DNA of 64,000 nt from assembly GCA_963930775.1 (NCBI GenBank), contig OZ005689.1, forward strand, positions 10,118,854-10,182,853, written 5' to 3'. The notes below the pieces were generated by a model. It had not been told where the DNA came from. It worked only from the letters and a program-made list of their open reading frames with translations, and searched no databases. The DNA comes from Cliona cf. orientalis. Lineage: Eukaryota; Porifera; Demospongiae; Clionaida; Clionaidae. The position numbers and the translations under genes were made by a program. This document shows positions 33,392 to 44,486 of the stretch, in pieces (positions within the stretch are counted from its first letter, which is position 1; each line of letters opens with the position of its first letter).

Positions 33392-33503
33392 GGATTCCAC
33401 AGGAAGAGGTCACATAGTATGCAGCAATAATATTATACAGGAAAGGAAGTCACATATGAAACAATATATTGCTGCATACGTGACCTCCCTTCCTGTGGAC
33501 TCC
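33392..33503. repeat. Hairpin in the 5' flank of copy 3
   Basis: Same inverted repeat as at 23341-23444: GGATTCCACAGGAAG and GTATGCAGCAATA against TATTGCTGCATACG and CTTCCTGTGGACTCC. It lies about 110 bases upstream of the ATG. Confidence 0.85.
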
Positions 33504-34927
33504 GTGGTAACCAAATCGGAGCAATTATATTTGACATCTATATATCTTAATGATATCAGTGTATACTAAGTATACATTGTTATATTATTAGTTTAAAGTT
33601 TTCAAATGCTTGCATGCATGCATAATATTTTTTTTAATTATTGCTCACCAGAACGATTACCAGAGATAGTATTATTCGTACTCATTCATATATTATGACT
33701 CATAAAAATTCCAAGGTAATTCAAGACAATAATTATTGCCTGGCTATATTACTATCCATGCTCGATAATTATGATATCTATGTCCTGTGCATCATTCTCA
33801 AGGCTAACGAGACAATTAAGTAACTATGCATAATAATATCATACTGCTACCAATTCTCAAGAGTGTATTAGAAAGAGTAGCTACGTAGCTGCATGGGCGA
33901 GCAAGCTCTACGTTGTGAAGAGGTGGTTGCATGCAGGTGTGCTGTACAGTATCTGGCAGAACTGGGACTAGCTACTATTGTGGCTAAACAGTTCTCACGA
34001 AATTATGTACTTGTACAGCGTTTGTCATGACATTGTCTGGTACCTACTACACCACCATTGGCACTACATAAGCACAATAGCTACAGGAGCTACATACTCT
34101 TCCTATAGGCCCCTGCCTGAAAAGTATTATTGTTTTGCATTGCATTAGAGGTTTAATAGAGCCGTGTATAATTAATATGTGTTCATGCAAGCATGTGAAG
34201 ATTTAAATGCTAACGTCGGTAGTAATAATGGTGCATAGTTGCATGTGTAGTGACAGTATACAGTTATCGTTAGGTATAATTATTATTATGTGGGATAAAT
34301 TATTGCTATACTATTCTGTCTGAATCATGTGCATGTGTATGAATACCTCTCGTATTTAATTTTAATTCAAGCAGCAATGGTACGTGTGCATCCAAGCTTA
34401 AAGAATGAAGGCCATGAATGATAACAAGAGTGTATTAGCTAAATTAAATACACTCTTGTTATCATTCATCCCATGACGATCTGATAAACCAATTTGAAAT
34501 TTTTGGGGTTTCATAGTAAGTGCTCGCCCTCTCATGTCACCACCCCGCCGTCCTCAAACATTTTGGACAGAGGCGGCTATTACATTTTTTGAGCTGTAGG
34601 AAAATCAAATACAAGCATCACCAAAAGAGAATGGCACCATACCAAAAATATGTCTAACCCCTGGACGATCCTCCCCAAATGTTGAAAATGTACATAGCTA
34701 TACATAACAGAATATCATTGTGCCATATAATAGGTTCTATTTTGTTTATCATCAATTAAAATCAATAAAAATTTGTGTCAATGTTGAGCTTTTGTGTGCG
34801 GTGCCAAGGTGTATGTTGGCACCAAAATGTTGTCTTCAACCTAAAAAATTTTCAACACCCCTGTCTATGAACAGTACATGCTCACAAAACATAGAGACAT
34901 AGTTCATGCACAAACAGTATCCTGCCT
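33504..34927. other. Duplicated flank and intergenic sequence
   Basis: 33504-33660 matches the copy-2 flank. 33870-34110 resembles 7680-8030. 34105-34400 is inverted at 24055-24350. 34416-34467 is a 21-base-arm hairpin (GAATGATAACAAGAGTGTAT). No gene. Confidence 0.6.
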
Positions 34928-35450
34928 GGGCAAGATTGCCAGTCCTACAGATGTTTGCGTAAAAGTAGGAAAATTGCCATGATTCTATCATAGGAAGATT
35001 TTACGTGACTTCTCCCTTGGATTAATCATGGGGAGATTTTGTGTGACTTCTGCCATGATCTAATCATGGGAGGATTTTACATCACATGTAAAGTATTCCC
35101 AGTGTTTACATTCGTTACTTTAGCTATATGGTAAGATTTTACATGAGGTCAGAGGTCACACATAAAGCGCCCCCTGATTATTGTGTTGGTAAATCAGTAT
35201 TACATGGGAAGATTTTACGTAAGAACTTTGACCTTACGTAAAATCTTCCCATATAAAGTAACAAATTTAATGTAAACACTGGGAATACTTTACATGTGAC
35301 GTAAAATCCTCCCATGATTAGATCATGGCAGAAGTCACGTAAAATCTCCCTATGATTAACCCAAGGGAGAAGTCACATAAAATCTTCCCATGATAGAATC
35401 ATGGCAATTTTCCTACTTTTACGTAAACATCTAAATGACCAAGATTGCCC
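34928..35450. mobile_element. Modular foldback element FB1
   Basis: This is a compact 523-bp inverted repeat. Each arm is a chain of modules resembling ACGTAAAATCTTCCCATG, separated by short spacers (GACTTCTCCCTTGG, ACATGTAAAGTATTCC). The ends are GGGCAAGATTGCC and its inverted partner. The centre is near AGAACTTTGACCTTACG. No coding capacity. Confidence 0.9.
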
Positions 35451-35871
35451 ATTAGTACCGTGCGCATGCGCAGATGGAAGCGGTTGCAGAGGCGACACCC
35501 CTTGGCAAAGCAAGCAGCTCCAACTAAGTGTGCAATGGCAACGTTCTTGCTCTGCTTGAACGTTGCTACCGGACTACTGACAGCTATGAACAGACCTCGC
35601 CTGCTTAGCAGGCCTTTCGAAACGCGCGGCACTTTTGCGCGATCGTTCGACAATGCGTCTCTAGCTGTAGCTATGGGCCTATGGCCCGATGCTAAGGCCT
35701 CTCTTCTTTGTGCACACGGCCCTACAGTTCTGACCAATCCTGAGTCTTGTAGTGCGGCTCGTTCATAGCAACCGGGCGCATCCAAGACGCGTATCCATGC
35801 CCTCATGTAATGACACGCACTATAATTATAAGAAAAATGACAGTCTGAAAAATATTTATCGTTGTATATAG
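35451..35871. repeat. Repeat R, copy 1
   Basis: GC-rich, CpG-containing sequence between FB1 and the LINE. 35590-35870 is homologous in direct orientation to 40197-40445 (GTGCACACGGC, TTCTGAC, GAGTCTT, TCTGAAAAATA). A GTGCGCATGC block at 35459 also recurs at 37816. The 124-135 codon frames here are not supported as genes. Confidence 0.55.
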
Positions 35872-37622
35872 CAACTTGGCGATGCCCTCTCTCAATCCAG
35901 GTACAATTACATTTGGAGAGTTGTTCGTAATGCTGCTAAATCCAGTAAGGGTGCATCTACTACTGCACCTTGTGTTGATCATTGTTCTTGCAATGCTGAC
36001 ATTGCTAATGCCTTTGGTGACAAGCTTCACAGTCTCTTGAACTCGGATAACTCTTCTCACCCTCTTCTCGCTGATATTGAAAGCTCTCTCTCCTCCTCTG
36101 ACTTAGCTTCAATTTCGGTGTCCCCTCATACTGTTTCCGAGGCTCTGTCACATCTTAAATCGAACAAGTCAGATGGTACATCACTAATGTCTAATCACTT
36201 TATCTTTGCATCCACTTCCTTAGTCCATCTGCTCTCCAAACTTTTCACAGCTATGCTCCGTCATGGTTATGTCCCTAAGTCTGTCAGAGATTGTGTATTG
36301 CAGCCCATTTTGAAACCTGGAAAAGACCCTTCTGACTCAGACAGTTATCGGCCAATTGCTCTTGCACCCACCCTAAGTAGCTATATAAGATCTTCAAATG
36401 GACCATCTTAATTGATCACAGATCAGCATTTTCTACCTCTCCCTTACAGTTTGGCTTCAAGCAGGGCTCATCTACTCAGCTCTGTACAGGTCTCATCAAG
36501 AATGTCATTGCTCGTTATAATATCAATGATTCTAGTGTTTATGGCTGTTTTCTTGATGCTAGTAAAGCTTTTGACCGAGTCAATCATTCCATTCTTTTCG
36601 ATAGGCTACTTCATCGTGATTTATCTCCTGTCATTACTAGAGCTCTTCTCAATTGGTACTCTGATCAGAATGTTTGTGTATCCTGGAATGGTCAATTTTC
36701 TAACAAATTCTCTGTTTCAAATGGGGTGCGTCAGGGTGGAGTACTTTCTCCTATCTTGTTCACTGTGTACGTTGATGATTTACTGACTGAGCTTGAGAAT
36801 AAAGGTGTCGGCTGTTATTGGAACAATCACTTTGTGGGTGCCTTATGCTACGCTGATGATATTGCTCTCCTTGCGCCATCTCCTGCTGCTCTTTGCTTGA
36901 TGCTTGATACCTGTTCTTCCTTTGCATCCTCTCGTAGCCTATTGTTTAATGCAAGTAAGACCCAACTTGTTCGTTTCTCACGCACTTGTTCTTCACACTG
37001 TTCTCCGGCTAGTTTCTTCTTCAATGGTTTGGAACTCAATTTGGGTCACTCAGCCAAGCACTTAGGTCATTCACTTTCCTTTAACCTTTCTGATGCTGAT
37101 GATATTGTTAGAGTAAAGAATGATCTTGTTCGCAAAGCTAACTGTATGCTCCACTCATTCTCTCCCTGTAATCCACTTGTTAAAACTAAGTTATTTGACA
37201 GTTTTTGCTTATCTCTCTATGGTTCAGCTCTTTGGTTTTCTTCCTCTCCTGAACTAAGGTCACTTGAGGTATCTTTCAACAATATCCTCCGTAGGATTTG
37301 GTCTCTCCCTCGTATGTGTCATACCGGCATTCTTCATTGCACAGCTCATCTCAACAGCATATATAATATAGTTGTTTGGAGATCATCCAAGCTTCTGTCT
37401 GCGGCCCTAAAATCTCATTCTTCGGTGGTTCGGGATGTCTTTGCTCAGAGTTCAACCCTTACTTATACAAGCCAAGGATATAACTTAATTTATGGCTCCC
37501 ATCATAAGAAGATTTACTCAGATCAAGATGTTCATTGTGCTAACTTCATTCGGGACGTCAGACTTGCACCAGATGAGAACTCTCATTTAAGTGATGACAT
37601 AATCTATGTTTGTACTGCTTAA
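35872..37622 (+). pseudogene. LINE (non-LTR retrotransposon) reverse transcriptase, 5'-truncated and frameshifted
   Basis: The frame opens at 35872 with a linker (YNYIWRVVRNAAK), then the RT N-terminus (LKSNKSDGTS, LQPILKPGKDP, SYRPIALAPTLS). It shifts frame near 36378 and continues to 37622. Motif A is DASKAFDRVNH, motif B is GVRQGGVLSP, and motif C is YADD. The C-terminal region (NILRRIWSLPRMCHTGILH) is typical of L2/CR1-like LINEs. The endonuclease and ORF1 are missing. The 3' tail to about 37715 ends in TAATAATAATAATAG. It is a dead, truncated copy lying between foldbacks FB1 and FB2. Confidence 0.9.
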
Positions 37623-37715
37623 TATTCCATTTTCTTTCTTTACTTATTACCTTTATACTTAATTTATGCTGCACCTATGGTGGTGTGTTTATCAAATCAA
37701 TAATAACAGTAATAA

Positions 37716-37989
37716 TAATAATAGTACAAGTTTGTTTGATGTCACAATAATGGGATAATGCGACTGAACACTACTAACAGCATGCTATGTACAATCAGTG
37801 CCAGTTAGTACAGTGCGCATGCACAGATGAAAGGCAGCGCTTTCCTATGGTGTAGACCACACCCCTCACTGCAGGCCAGCTCAAACTCACCGATGTTCTC
37901 ACTCCGCTCGAACGTCGAATCTACTACTAGATCATGACAAAGTGCAGACATTGCCTCTCGCTTCGCTCGAGGTTCGGTGGCCTGCCGAG
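37716..37989. repeat. GC-rich repeat related to repeat R
   Basis: GTACAGTGCGCATGCACAGATG at 37810 repeats the block at 35455 (two substitutions). The rest is CpG-rich with no gene. Confidence 0.5.
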
Positions 37990-39946
37990 GGTCATTTAGA
38001 TCTTTACGTAAAAGTAGGAAAAATGCCATGATTCTATCATGGGAAGATTTTACGTGACTTCTCCCTTGGGTTAATCATGGGGAGATTTTACGTGAGTTCT
38101 GCCATGATCTAATCATGGGAGGATTTTACGTCACATGTAGCTAAAGTATTCCCAGTGTTTACATTCGTTACTTTATATGGGAAGATTTTACGTAAGGTCA
38201 AAGTTCTTACGTAAAATCTTCCCATGTAATACTGATTTACCAACACAATAATCAGGGGGTGATTTATGTGTGACCTCTAACCTCACGTAAAATCTTCCCA
38301 TGTAATACTGACTTACCAACACAATAATCAGGGGGTGATTTATGTACGACCTCTGACCTCACGTAAAATCTCCCCAGATATATACAATGTATAGGTATGT
38401 GGGCTGATAATACTGCAACAATACACTGCTCATACAGATGGATTTTAACCTCACGTCAAACCTTCCCAGATATATAAACAATGAATGTATTGTGGGATGA
38501 CATTAATGCCAGCAAAATATAATATGTGCTGTAAGTGAGCCATATGTAGGCTGAACTTTGACTCCAGGCTAATATAATAGCTAATACTTATGCAGTTGAG
38601 AGAAGGAGTAGAGACATAGAAAGATTTTGCATAGGGATAATATTATTGACATAAATAATAATAATTAATATTACAGCTATCAAGCTTGTAGCCATATACA
38701 GTATGCAGTGATGACCTGTAACCTACTGTTGCAGCATGAATCCTGCGCCCGCTTAAACCAATCAACCAATCAATCAGATTTCTGAATGTTTCTGACGAGG
38801 GTGGGGCTGATCAATGCAGAGATGCACCGTTGTAGCTAGATGCACGCGGGCTATGCTATAGCCAAGTGCGAGTGCGCAGTAAATCTATCAATATTTGCTG
38901 AGCTGGTTAAACATTTGATTATTAAAGACGAGTGCCATCGTCGATCGTTTCAATGAGATCAACTCCCAGGCGCTGATCCAGAAAATTTGCATGGAAGGTG
39001 GCTGCCCATAGTAAACCATACTGGTACCGGTGCAAAGGGAGTTGCTGGTTAATAATGCCGTGGACATCTCCTACTACGTTGCATAAACTGAGAACTTGTG
39101 AAGTGGGGTGGCTAGCCATCCCCCCCCCCCCCCCCCCCCCCCGGATCAGCCCCTGACTCCGGTCCAGCTTTGTTCACAGACCATTCCCATGGGATAAAGC
39201 TAAGAACAACTCGTAGCTAGCTACTTGTACAAATCCCTTCCCTCTGACACCACGACAAGTAGATGCTGACTCAGGTATAATATATTATAGCTAGCTATGC
39301 AATCATGAATTTATTTGGATGCCACAAGTCGGATCATTGTTGCGTTTGCAAACTGTCAATGTGCCTGATGAGTTTATGGTGTGTTCCTAAAGGGAATCCT
39401 GGGGTCAAAGGTCAGCCTACATATGGCAGCACATATATATTTTGCTGGCATTAATGTCATCCCACAATACATTCATTAATTGTCTATATCTGGGAAGGTT
39501 TTACGTGAGGTTAAAGTCCATCTGTACGAGCAGTGTGTTGTTGCAGTATTATCAGCCCACATACCTAGCTATATATCTGGGGAGATTTTACGTGAGGTCA
39601 GAGGTCGTACATAAATCACCCCCTGATTATTGTGTTGGTAAGTCAGTATTACATGGGAAGATTTTACGTGAGGTCAGAGGTCACACATAAATCACCCCCT
39701 GATTATTGTGTTGGTAAATCAGTATTACATGGGAAGATTTTACGTAAGAACTTTGACCTTACGTAAAATCTTCCCATATAAAGTAACGAATGTAAACACT
39801 GGTAATACTTTACATGTGACGTAAAATCCTCCCATGATTAGATCATGGCAGAAGTCACGTAAAATCTCCCTATGATTAACCCAAGGGAGAAGTCACGTAA
39901 AATCTTCCCATGATAGAATCATGGCATTTTTCCTACTTTTACGTAA
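37990..39946. mobile_element. Modular foldback element FB2
   Basis: Arms of about 580 bases (37990-38570 and 39370-39946) are built of the same ACGTAAAATCTTCCCATG modules as FB1, plus an extra duplicated module with CACCCCCTGATTATTGTG. The loop of about 800 bases has a poly-C run and no recognised gene. The right terminus is split by the MITE at 39947. After the MITE, AAACATCTGTAGGACTG continues the terminal repeat known from FB1. Confidence 0.85.
39120..39142. repeat. Poly-C run
   Basis: There are 23 consecutive C in the FB2 loop. Confidence 0.9.
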
Positions 39947-40193
39947 GGCCAATCAAACTACATTGTTAGTTTCTCGTCCACCTGTTTTTATATTTCTATG
40001 CGGGCGGGCGGTCATTATTCATTATTCATTGTTCAATATTATGGCATTTTTAGGGTGTGGTTTCCTGGAACCGCCCAAATAATTAGCAAAAAAGAGGTGT
40101 GGCTGGCGTTTCAAGGCAATAATGAAGGCAGAAGCGGTTGGTTGAAACAGACGCGGGCGGTGACGAGAAACTAACAATCAAGTTTGTGTGGCC
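39947..40193. mobile_element. GGCC-type MITE with TAA target duplication
   Basis: A 247-bp element with ends GGCCAATCAAAC and, inverted, GTTTGTGTGGCC. Both ends have a GTTAGTTTCTCGTC block and a CGGGCGG block inside. It is flanked by TAA on both sides. Removing it and one TAA rebuilds the FB terminus ACGTAAACATCTGTAGGACTG seen inverted at FB1. Confidence 0.85.
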
Positions 40194-40196
40194 TAA

Positions 40197-40445
40197 ACAT
40201 CTGTAGGACTGCTGCCGAGCAGGCCAGTCGAAACGAGCGGCGCTTACGCCGCTCGCTCGAGCTTGATAATGCATCCCTATGGCCCTGAGGCCCTGGCAAC
40301 CTCGTTTGTGCACACGGCACAACACTGAATTCTGACTAATCACGAGTCTTCTGAACTTGTAGGAGAGCGCATCTTTTATGCCCTCCAGGTTAGGATACGG
40401 ACTAAGAAAATTGTCGCTCTGAAAAATACTTTTCATTGTATATAT
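40197..40445. repeat. Repeat R, copy 2
   Basis: Homologous to 35590-35870. No supported gene. Confidence 0.5.
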
Positions 40446-40447
40446 GT

Positions 40448-40613
40448 GGGGTATATATGTGCTCTACAGAGCTCTAGTTTTAGTGGGCCCTCAGGGCCTG
40501 GTAGTTATTATCTACTTAATAACTACCAGGCCTGGTAGTTATTATCTACTTAATAACTACCAGGCCCTGAGGGCCCACTAAAACTAGAGCTCTGTAGAGC
40601 ACATATATACCCC
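40448..40613. repeat. 166-base palindrome
   Basis: Outer arms of about 60 bases are perfectly inverted. The centre is two direct copies of a 34-base unit that is itself a hairpin (CCTGGTAGTTATT ... AATAACTACCAGG), centred at 40530/40531. Confidence 0.9.
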
Positions 40614-40835
40614 GCGCGCTCTGAAACCACTGTAGCATAATACGGCAGAGCTGTTTTATGACCTGACGACCCTTTCCAAACCGAGCTTGAAATAAACCAC
40701 AGGCATGTTGAACAGAAAATGCACGATTTGTAGGACTAGTAAGCCTTTTTGAGCAATTCGAAGCCCGTACAAACCAGTTTTTCACCAATATCTACCGATA
40801 AACGCCTAGAACTCGAGATCTGGCGATTTTCGTGC

Positions 40836-40866
40836 CGACGACGACGACGACGACGACAACAACAAC
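40836..40866. repeat. CGA/CAA triplet repeat
   Basis: A run of CGA triplets followed by CAA triplets. Confidence 0.85.
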
Positions 40867-41781
40867 TCTAGTAGAGCTCTGTAGGACACATATATACCCC
40901 GCGCGCACATTATGCAATCTATAGATTTACTTTCGGTGCATGGCTATAATTTTGTAAACTTCAGAGAAATAGAAACGCTGGTCGTGGTGAAAATTACGTA
41001 AAATGGAAGAAAATCCCATGAGTGACTCATGGGAAGGATTTACGTCCCTCTTGAATGGCGTAAATTCCCCGAAAGATGATCTTTTAAAGTTTATATACAT
41101 GGGAATGATTTACGTACTTTTCATAAAAGAGTAAAACCCCATCTGACTGGTATTTAACGAGAAATGCGTAAATCCTCCCCATGTATAGACACACATCTAA
41201 CAAATTATTAAGGAAGGATTTACGCAATGAGGTGCCCCTGTAATTAGGTGAATTTGACGTAATTCATTCCCATGTGTATAACAAAGGACCAAGGATTTCC
41301 AAGCATATGCATAGAAACTTTCACAACAAGAAGTGCGTAAATCCTCCCCATGTAGCTATAGACACACACCAAGCAGTTTTATTAAGGAAGGATTTACGCA
41401 ATGAGAAGCCCCTGTAATTAGGTGAAGTTGACGTAATTCATTCCCATGTATCATCACAAAGGAGCAAGGATTTACAGGATACAGCATTAGTACGCAGAGA
41501 AAGCACATTAAACTAATACAATCATTATGGAGATCGCCAATAATAATTACATTATGACAGGTTTGCTTAATAACATTGTAGCTATGGCTTAGTCTGGTGA
41601 GCAGGAGAAAAGAGAGAATGGTCGAGTTATTCATGCATGTATGCCCGTATACTGGGGAATTTTTGGGGGTCCAATTTTCGTTGATTTCATGGGTATTATT
41701 ATTATTATTATTATTGATTTGATAAGACACACCATAACAGGTGCAGCATGAAATTATAATAATAATATTATTATTATTAAA

Positions 41782-42157
41782 CTATGAAGGGGGCTCAGAG
41801 GGTTTAGATTTACTACAAGTTCGACAGGCAACTGGAAGCCAGAACTGTTCATCAACATCCACTACAGTCTCAAGATTAAAGCTAGGAGAACCATTCTTGT
41901 ACTCATAATCAGTATAGCTACAACAATATGTTGGACGGGGCAATCTCACTTTCTGTCACCGCACTATCACTGGCATATTCACTGTCACTGGCAGCCTTAA
42001 TACACTCTTTTGTAACCTTCACCGGTGACCAGGATAGTGTACCATCACTTCTCTCACAGCAAATACCAGGGTTATTGCTATCCAGTTCATAATAATAGAT
42101 ATCACAGCTAGCTTCAAAATCAACAAGGTCAAGTTTGATCTTCTCTGCTAGTAACAT
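41782..42157 (-). pseudogene. Decayed coding segment inside the FB3 loop
   Basis: The first frame (ATG 42157 to 41918) reads as a plausible acidic protein: KIKLDLVDFEASCDIYYYEL, then a Cys pair (GICCERSDG) and an Asp/Ser/Glu-rich stretch. A second frame, starting near 41948 and ending at 41782, reads CCSYTDYEYKNGSPSFNLE and VDEQFWLPVACRTCSKSK. Upstream, 42187-42265 has an open stretch NFLDIDGVPCDSVSPKDK in a further frame. Cys/Trp content and composition look coding, but frameshifts separate the pieces. It may be a transposon-borne or captured gene; no family was recognised. Confidence 0.4.
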
Positions 42158-42604
42158 TGCAGGCTCAACATATACTAGATTATGTCTTTAGGCTTATCCT
42201 TTGGTGAAACAGAATCACATGGCACTCCATCGATATCAAGAAAATTAGGCCAATGAAAATTTTGCACAGTATAGAATGTGTCCCGTATAGAATGGGTATG
42301 ATTGCCTGCGCCTGTGAACATTACACCGTAAATTTGACCCCATTAAAATTTTTCACTGTAATGTACATACAACCATTTGTCCAATGGCTTGTATGCAATA
42401 TAAGCGTAAAAATCTGAGAATAAAATAAACAGTATTTTTTTGACTAGCTATATCGTGCACCTAGCTATTATCACTGATCTGTGTACTAATAAAGCAAGCA
42501 TAGGAATGTATAGTGGATGTGATTATCCCGGCACTTTTATCAGTTCTGGTACCACAGTAGTGATGTGGTCTGTCACGATAAATTTAGACACCCGCTTCCC
42601 CCCT

Positions 42605-42624
42605 CCCCCCCCCCCCCCCCCCCC
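42605..42624. repeat. Poly-C run
   Basis: There are 20 consecutive C in the FB3 loop. Confidence 0.9.
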
Positions 42625-44144
42625 ACCGGTCCATATAATTATTTTGAACTAATATTATTTGGATCCCCGGCCCTTATAATAATATTATTATGGACCCTCC
42701 ATGCATATTATCAACTATAGCAGAGATTCGGAAGGGTCAGGGGCTGGGTTCTGGGTATGAATGGTTAGCAGGATTAGTTTCCAGGGTCTGTATGGCAGGG
42801 TTATCTTCAGGGTCTGCAAGGGGGATCTGAATATTTTGGGGGTCTAAATATGACGTGACAGGTCACCATCTGTAATTTTTTCAACAGTTCATGAAAGGCC
42901 AGGCCAAACACTTCTTGAGGCAGAGAAATAAATGCTAGACCGACTTTATTCTCTGATATTTTTACACCTATATTGCATACAAACCCTGGGATATATAGTT
43001 GGAACACATGCATGGTTGTACATGTATGTGCATCATAGCAAAAATTTTAGTGGAATCAAATTTTCACAGAAAGCCTGTCATTGATTTCACAGTAAAACAT
43101 TCATGCATGCAGGCAATCATGCCCATTTTACACTATAGCTACAAACTTTTCGTGGGATGAATTTTCATGGATAATACCTATAAAAATCATGAAATTGGAC
43201 CCCCAAGAATTTTTCTCTATATGGACATAGCTACATGCATGCATAGGAACATTAACTCGACCATTCTCTCTTTTCTCCCGCTCACCAGACTAAGCCATTA
43301 AGCAAACCTGTCATAATGTAATAATTATGCTTATCTAATTCAATCGATAATTAATTGGCGATCTAAATAATGATTGTATTAGTTTAATGTGCTTTCTGTG
43401 CATACTAATGTTGTATCCTGTAAATCCTTGCTCTTTGTGATGATACATGGGAATGAATTACGTCAACTTCACCTAATTACAGGGGCTCCTCATTGCGTAA
43501 ATCCTTCCTTAATAAAACTGCTTGGTGTGTGTCTATACATGGGGAGGATTTACGCACTTCTAGTTGTGAAAGTTTCTATGCATATGCTTGGAAATCCTTG
43601 GTCCTTTGTTATACACATGGGAATGAATTACGTCAAATTCACCTAATTACAGGGGCACCTCATTGCGTAAATCCTTCCTTAATAATTTGTTAGATGTGTG
43701 TCTATACATGGGGAGGATTTACGCATTTCTCGTTAAATACCAGTCAGATGGGGTTTTACTCTTTTATGAAAAGTACGTAAATCATTCCCATGTATATAAA
43801 CTTTAAAAGATTATCTTTCGGGGAATTTACGCCATTCAAGAGGGACGTAAATCCTTCCCATGAGTGACTCATGGGAAAAGTGACGTAAATCAATCCCATG
43901 AGTCACTCATGGGTTTGGTGAGGTAAATCCTTCCCATGAGTCACTCATGGTAGTTTCTTCCATTTTACGTAATTTTCTATCTGACCCGTGAAAGGGGGCT
44001 AGGGACGAGACTAGTGCAGCTACTGGGGAGATGGTCAAGGGTTCATTTAATATGTATATTCATTTTTTTGTTAAAATTTAATGCAATAATAATTACAATC
44101 GTAATTATTATGGACACTGCGTGTGGGTATAATTATGTAATAGC

Positions 44145-44377
44145 TACCGTATCTGATCTAATTAACGCGCCATGAAAAAATAATTACGAGTGCTGGGTGG
44201 CGCGCCATTAGAGCCTGAAAATTATCCTTCGCGACCAGGTGGCGCTCGAAATTTGTCACAGTACACAAAAGTATAGGGACGCGTGGGTGGGCGCATTTAA
44301 ATAGAGCGTGAAAATTACACTTCAGGCCAATGTGGCGCATCTATTAGAGAGGCGCGTTAATTAGATCGGATACGGTA
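44145..44377. mobile_element. TACCGTA-ended MITE (AACGCGCC type)
   Basis: TACCGTATCTGATCTAATTA and AACGCGCC are inverted at the right end. TA forms the boundary on both sides. 233 bp, with repeated GTGGCGC blocks inside. Confidence 0.85.
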
Positions 44378-44486
44378 TAATATAATTGCTCCAGGCTATA
44401 TATATAGCCTTTGAGGTCCCATCGTTTAATATAGCTAGCTGATAGTAATAGTAACGTTAGTGTGATGTTCATAGCCATGCAGCTAA

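Larger units (their letters stand above)
40448..40900. mobile_element. Inverted-repeat element with GGGGTATATATGTG ends
   Basis: The left end GGGGTATATATGTGCTCTAC and the inverted right end at 40866-40900 share about 30 bases. The left third is a long palindrome. Inside are no domains; a CGA triplet run lies at 40836. Confidence 0.6.
40989..43977. mobile_element. Giant modular foldback element FB3
   Basis: The arms, 40989-41697 and 43160-43977, are inverted copies. They are built of modules such as GCGTAAATCCTTCC and ACGTAATTCATTCCCATG, and in the outer right arm of CCCATGAGTCACTCATGGG palindromes. The ends are GAAAATTACGTAAAATGG and its complement. The right arm has extra outer modules. The loop of about 1.45 kb contains a decayed coding segment (41782-42157, minus) and a poly-C run. 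Module style is shared with FB1/FB2 but the modules differ, so this is a related family. Confidence 0.85.

Noticed and set aside
34928..35450. Regularly spaced repeats that could suggest a CRISPR array
   Set aside because: The repeats are arranged as inverted arms with variable spacing in a eukaryotic context; it is a foldback transposon.
35399..35806. 135-codon minus-strand and 107-codon plus-strand frames next to FB1
   Set aside because: They overlap each other, lie in repeat R, and the second copy at 40.2 kb does not keep either frame.
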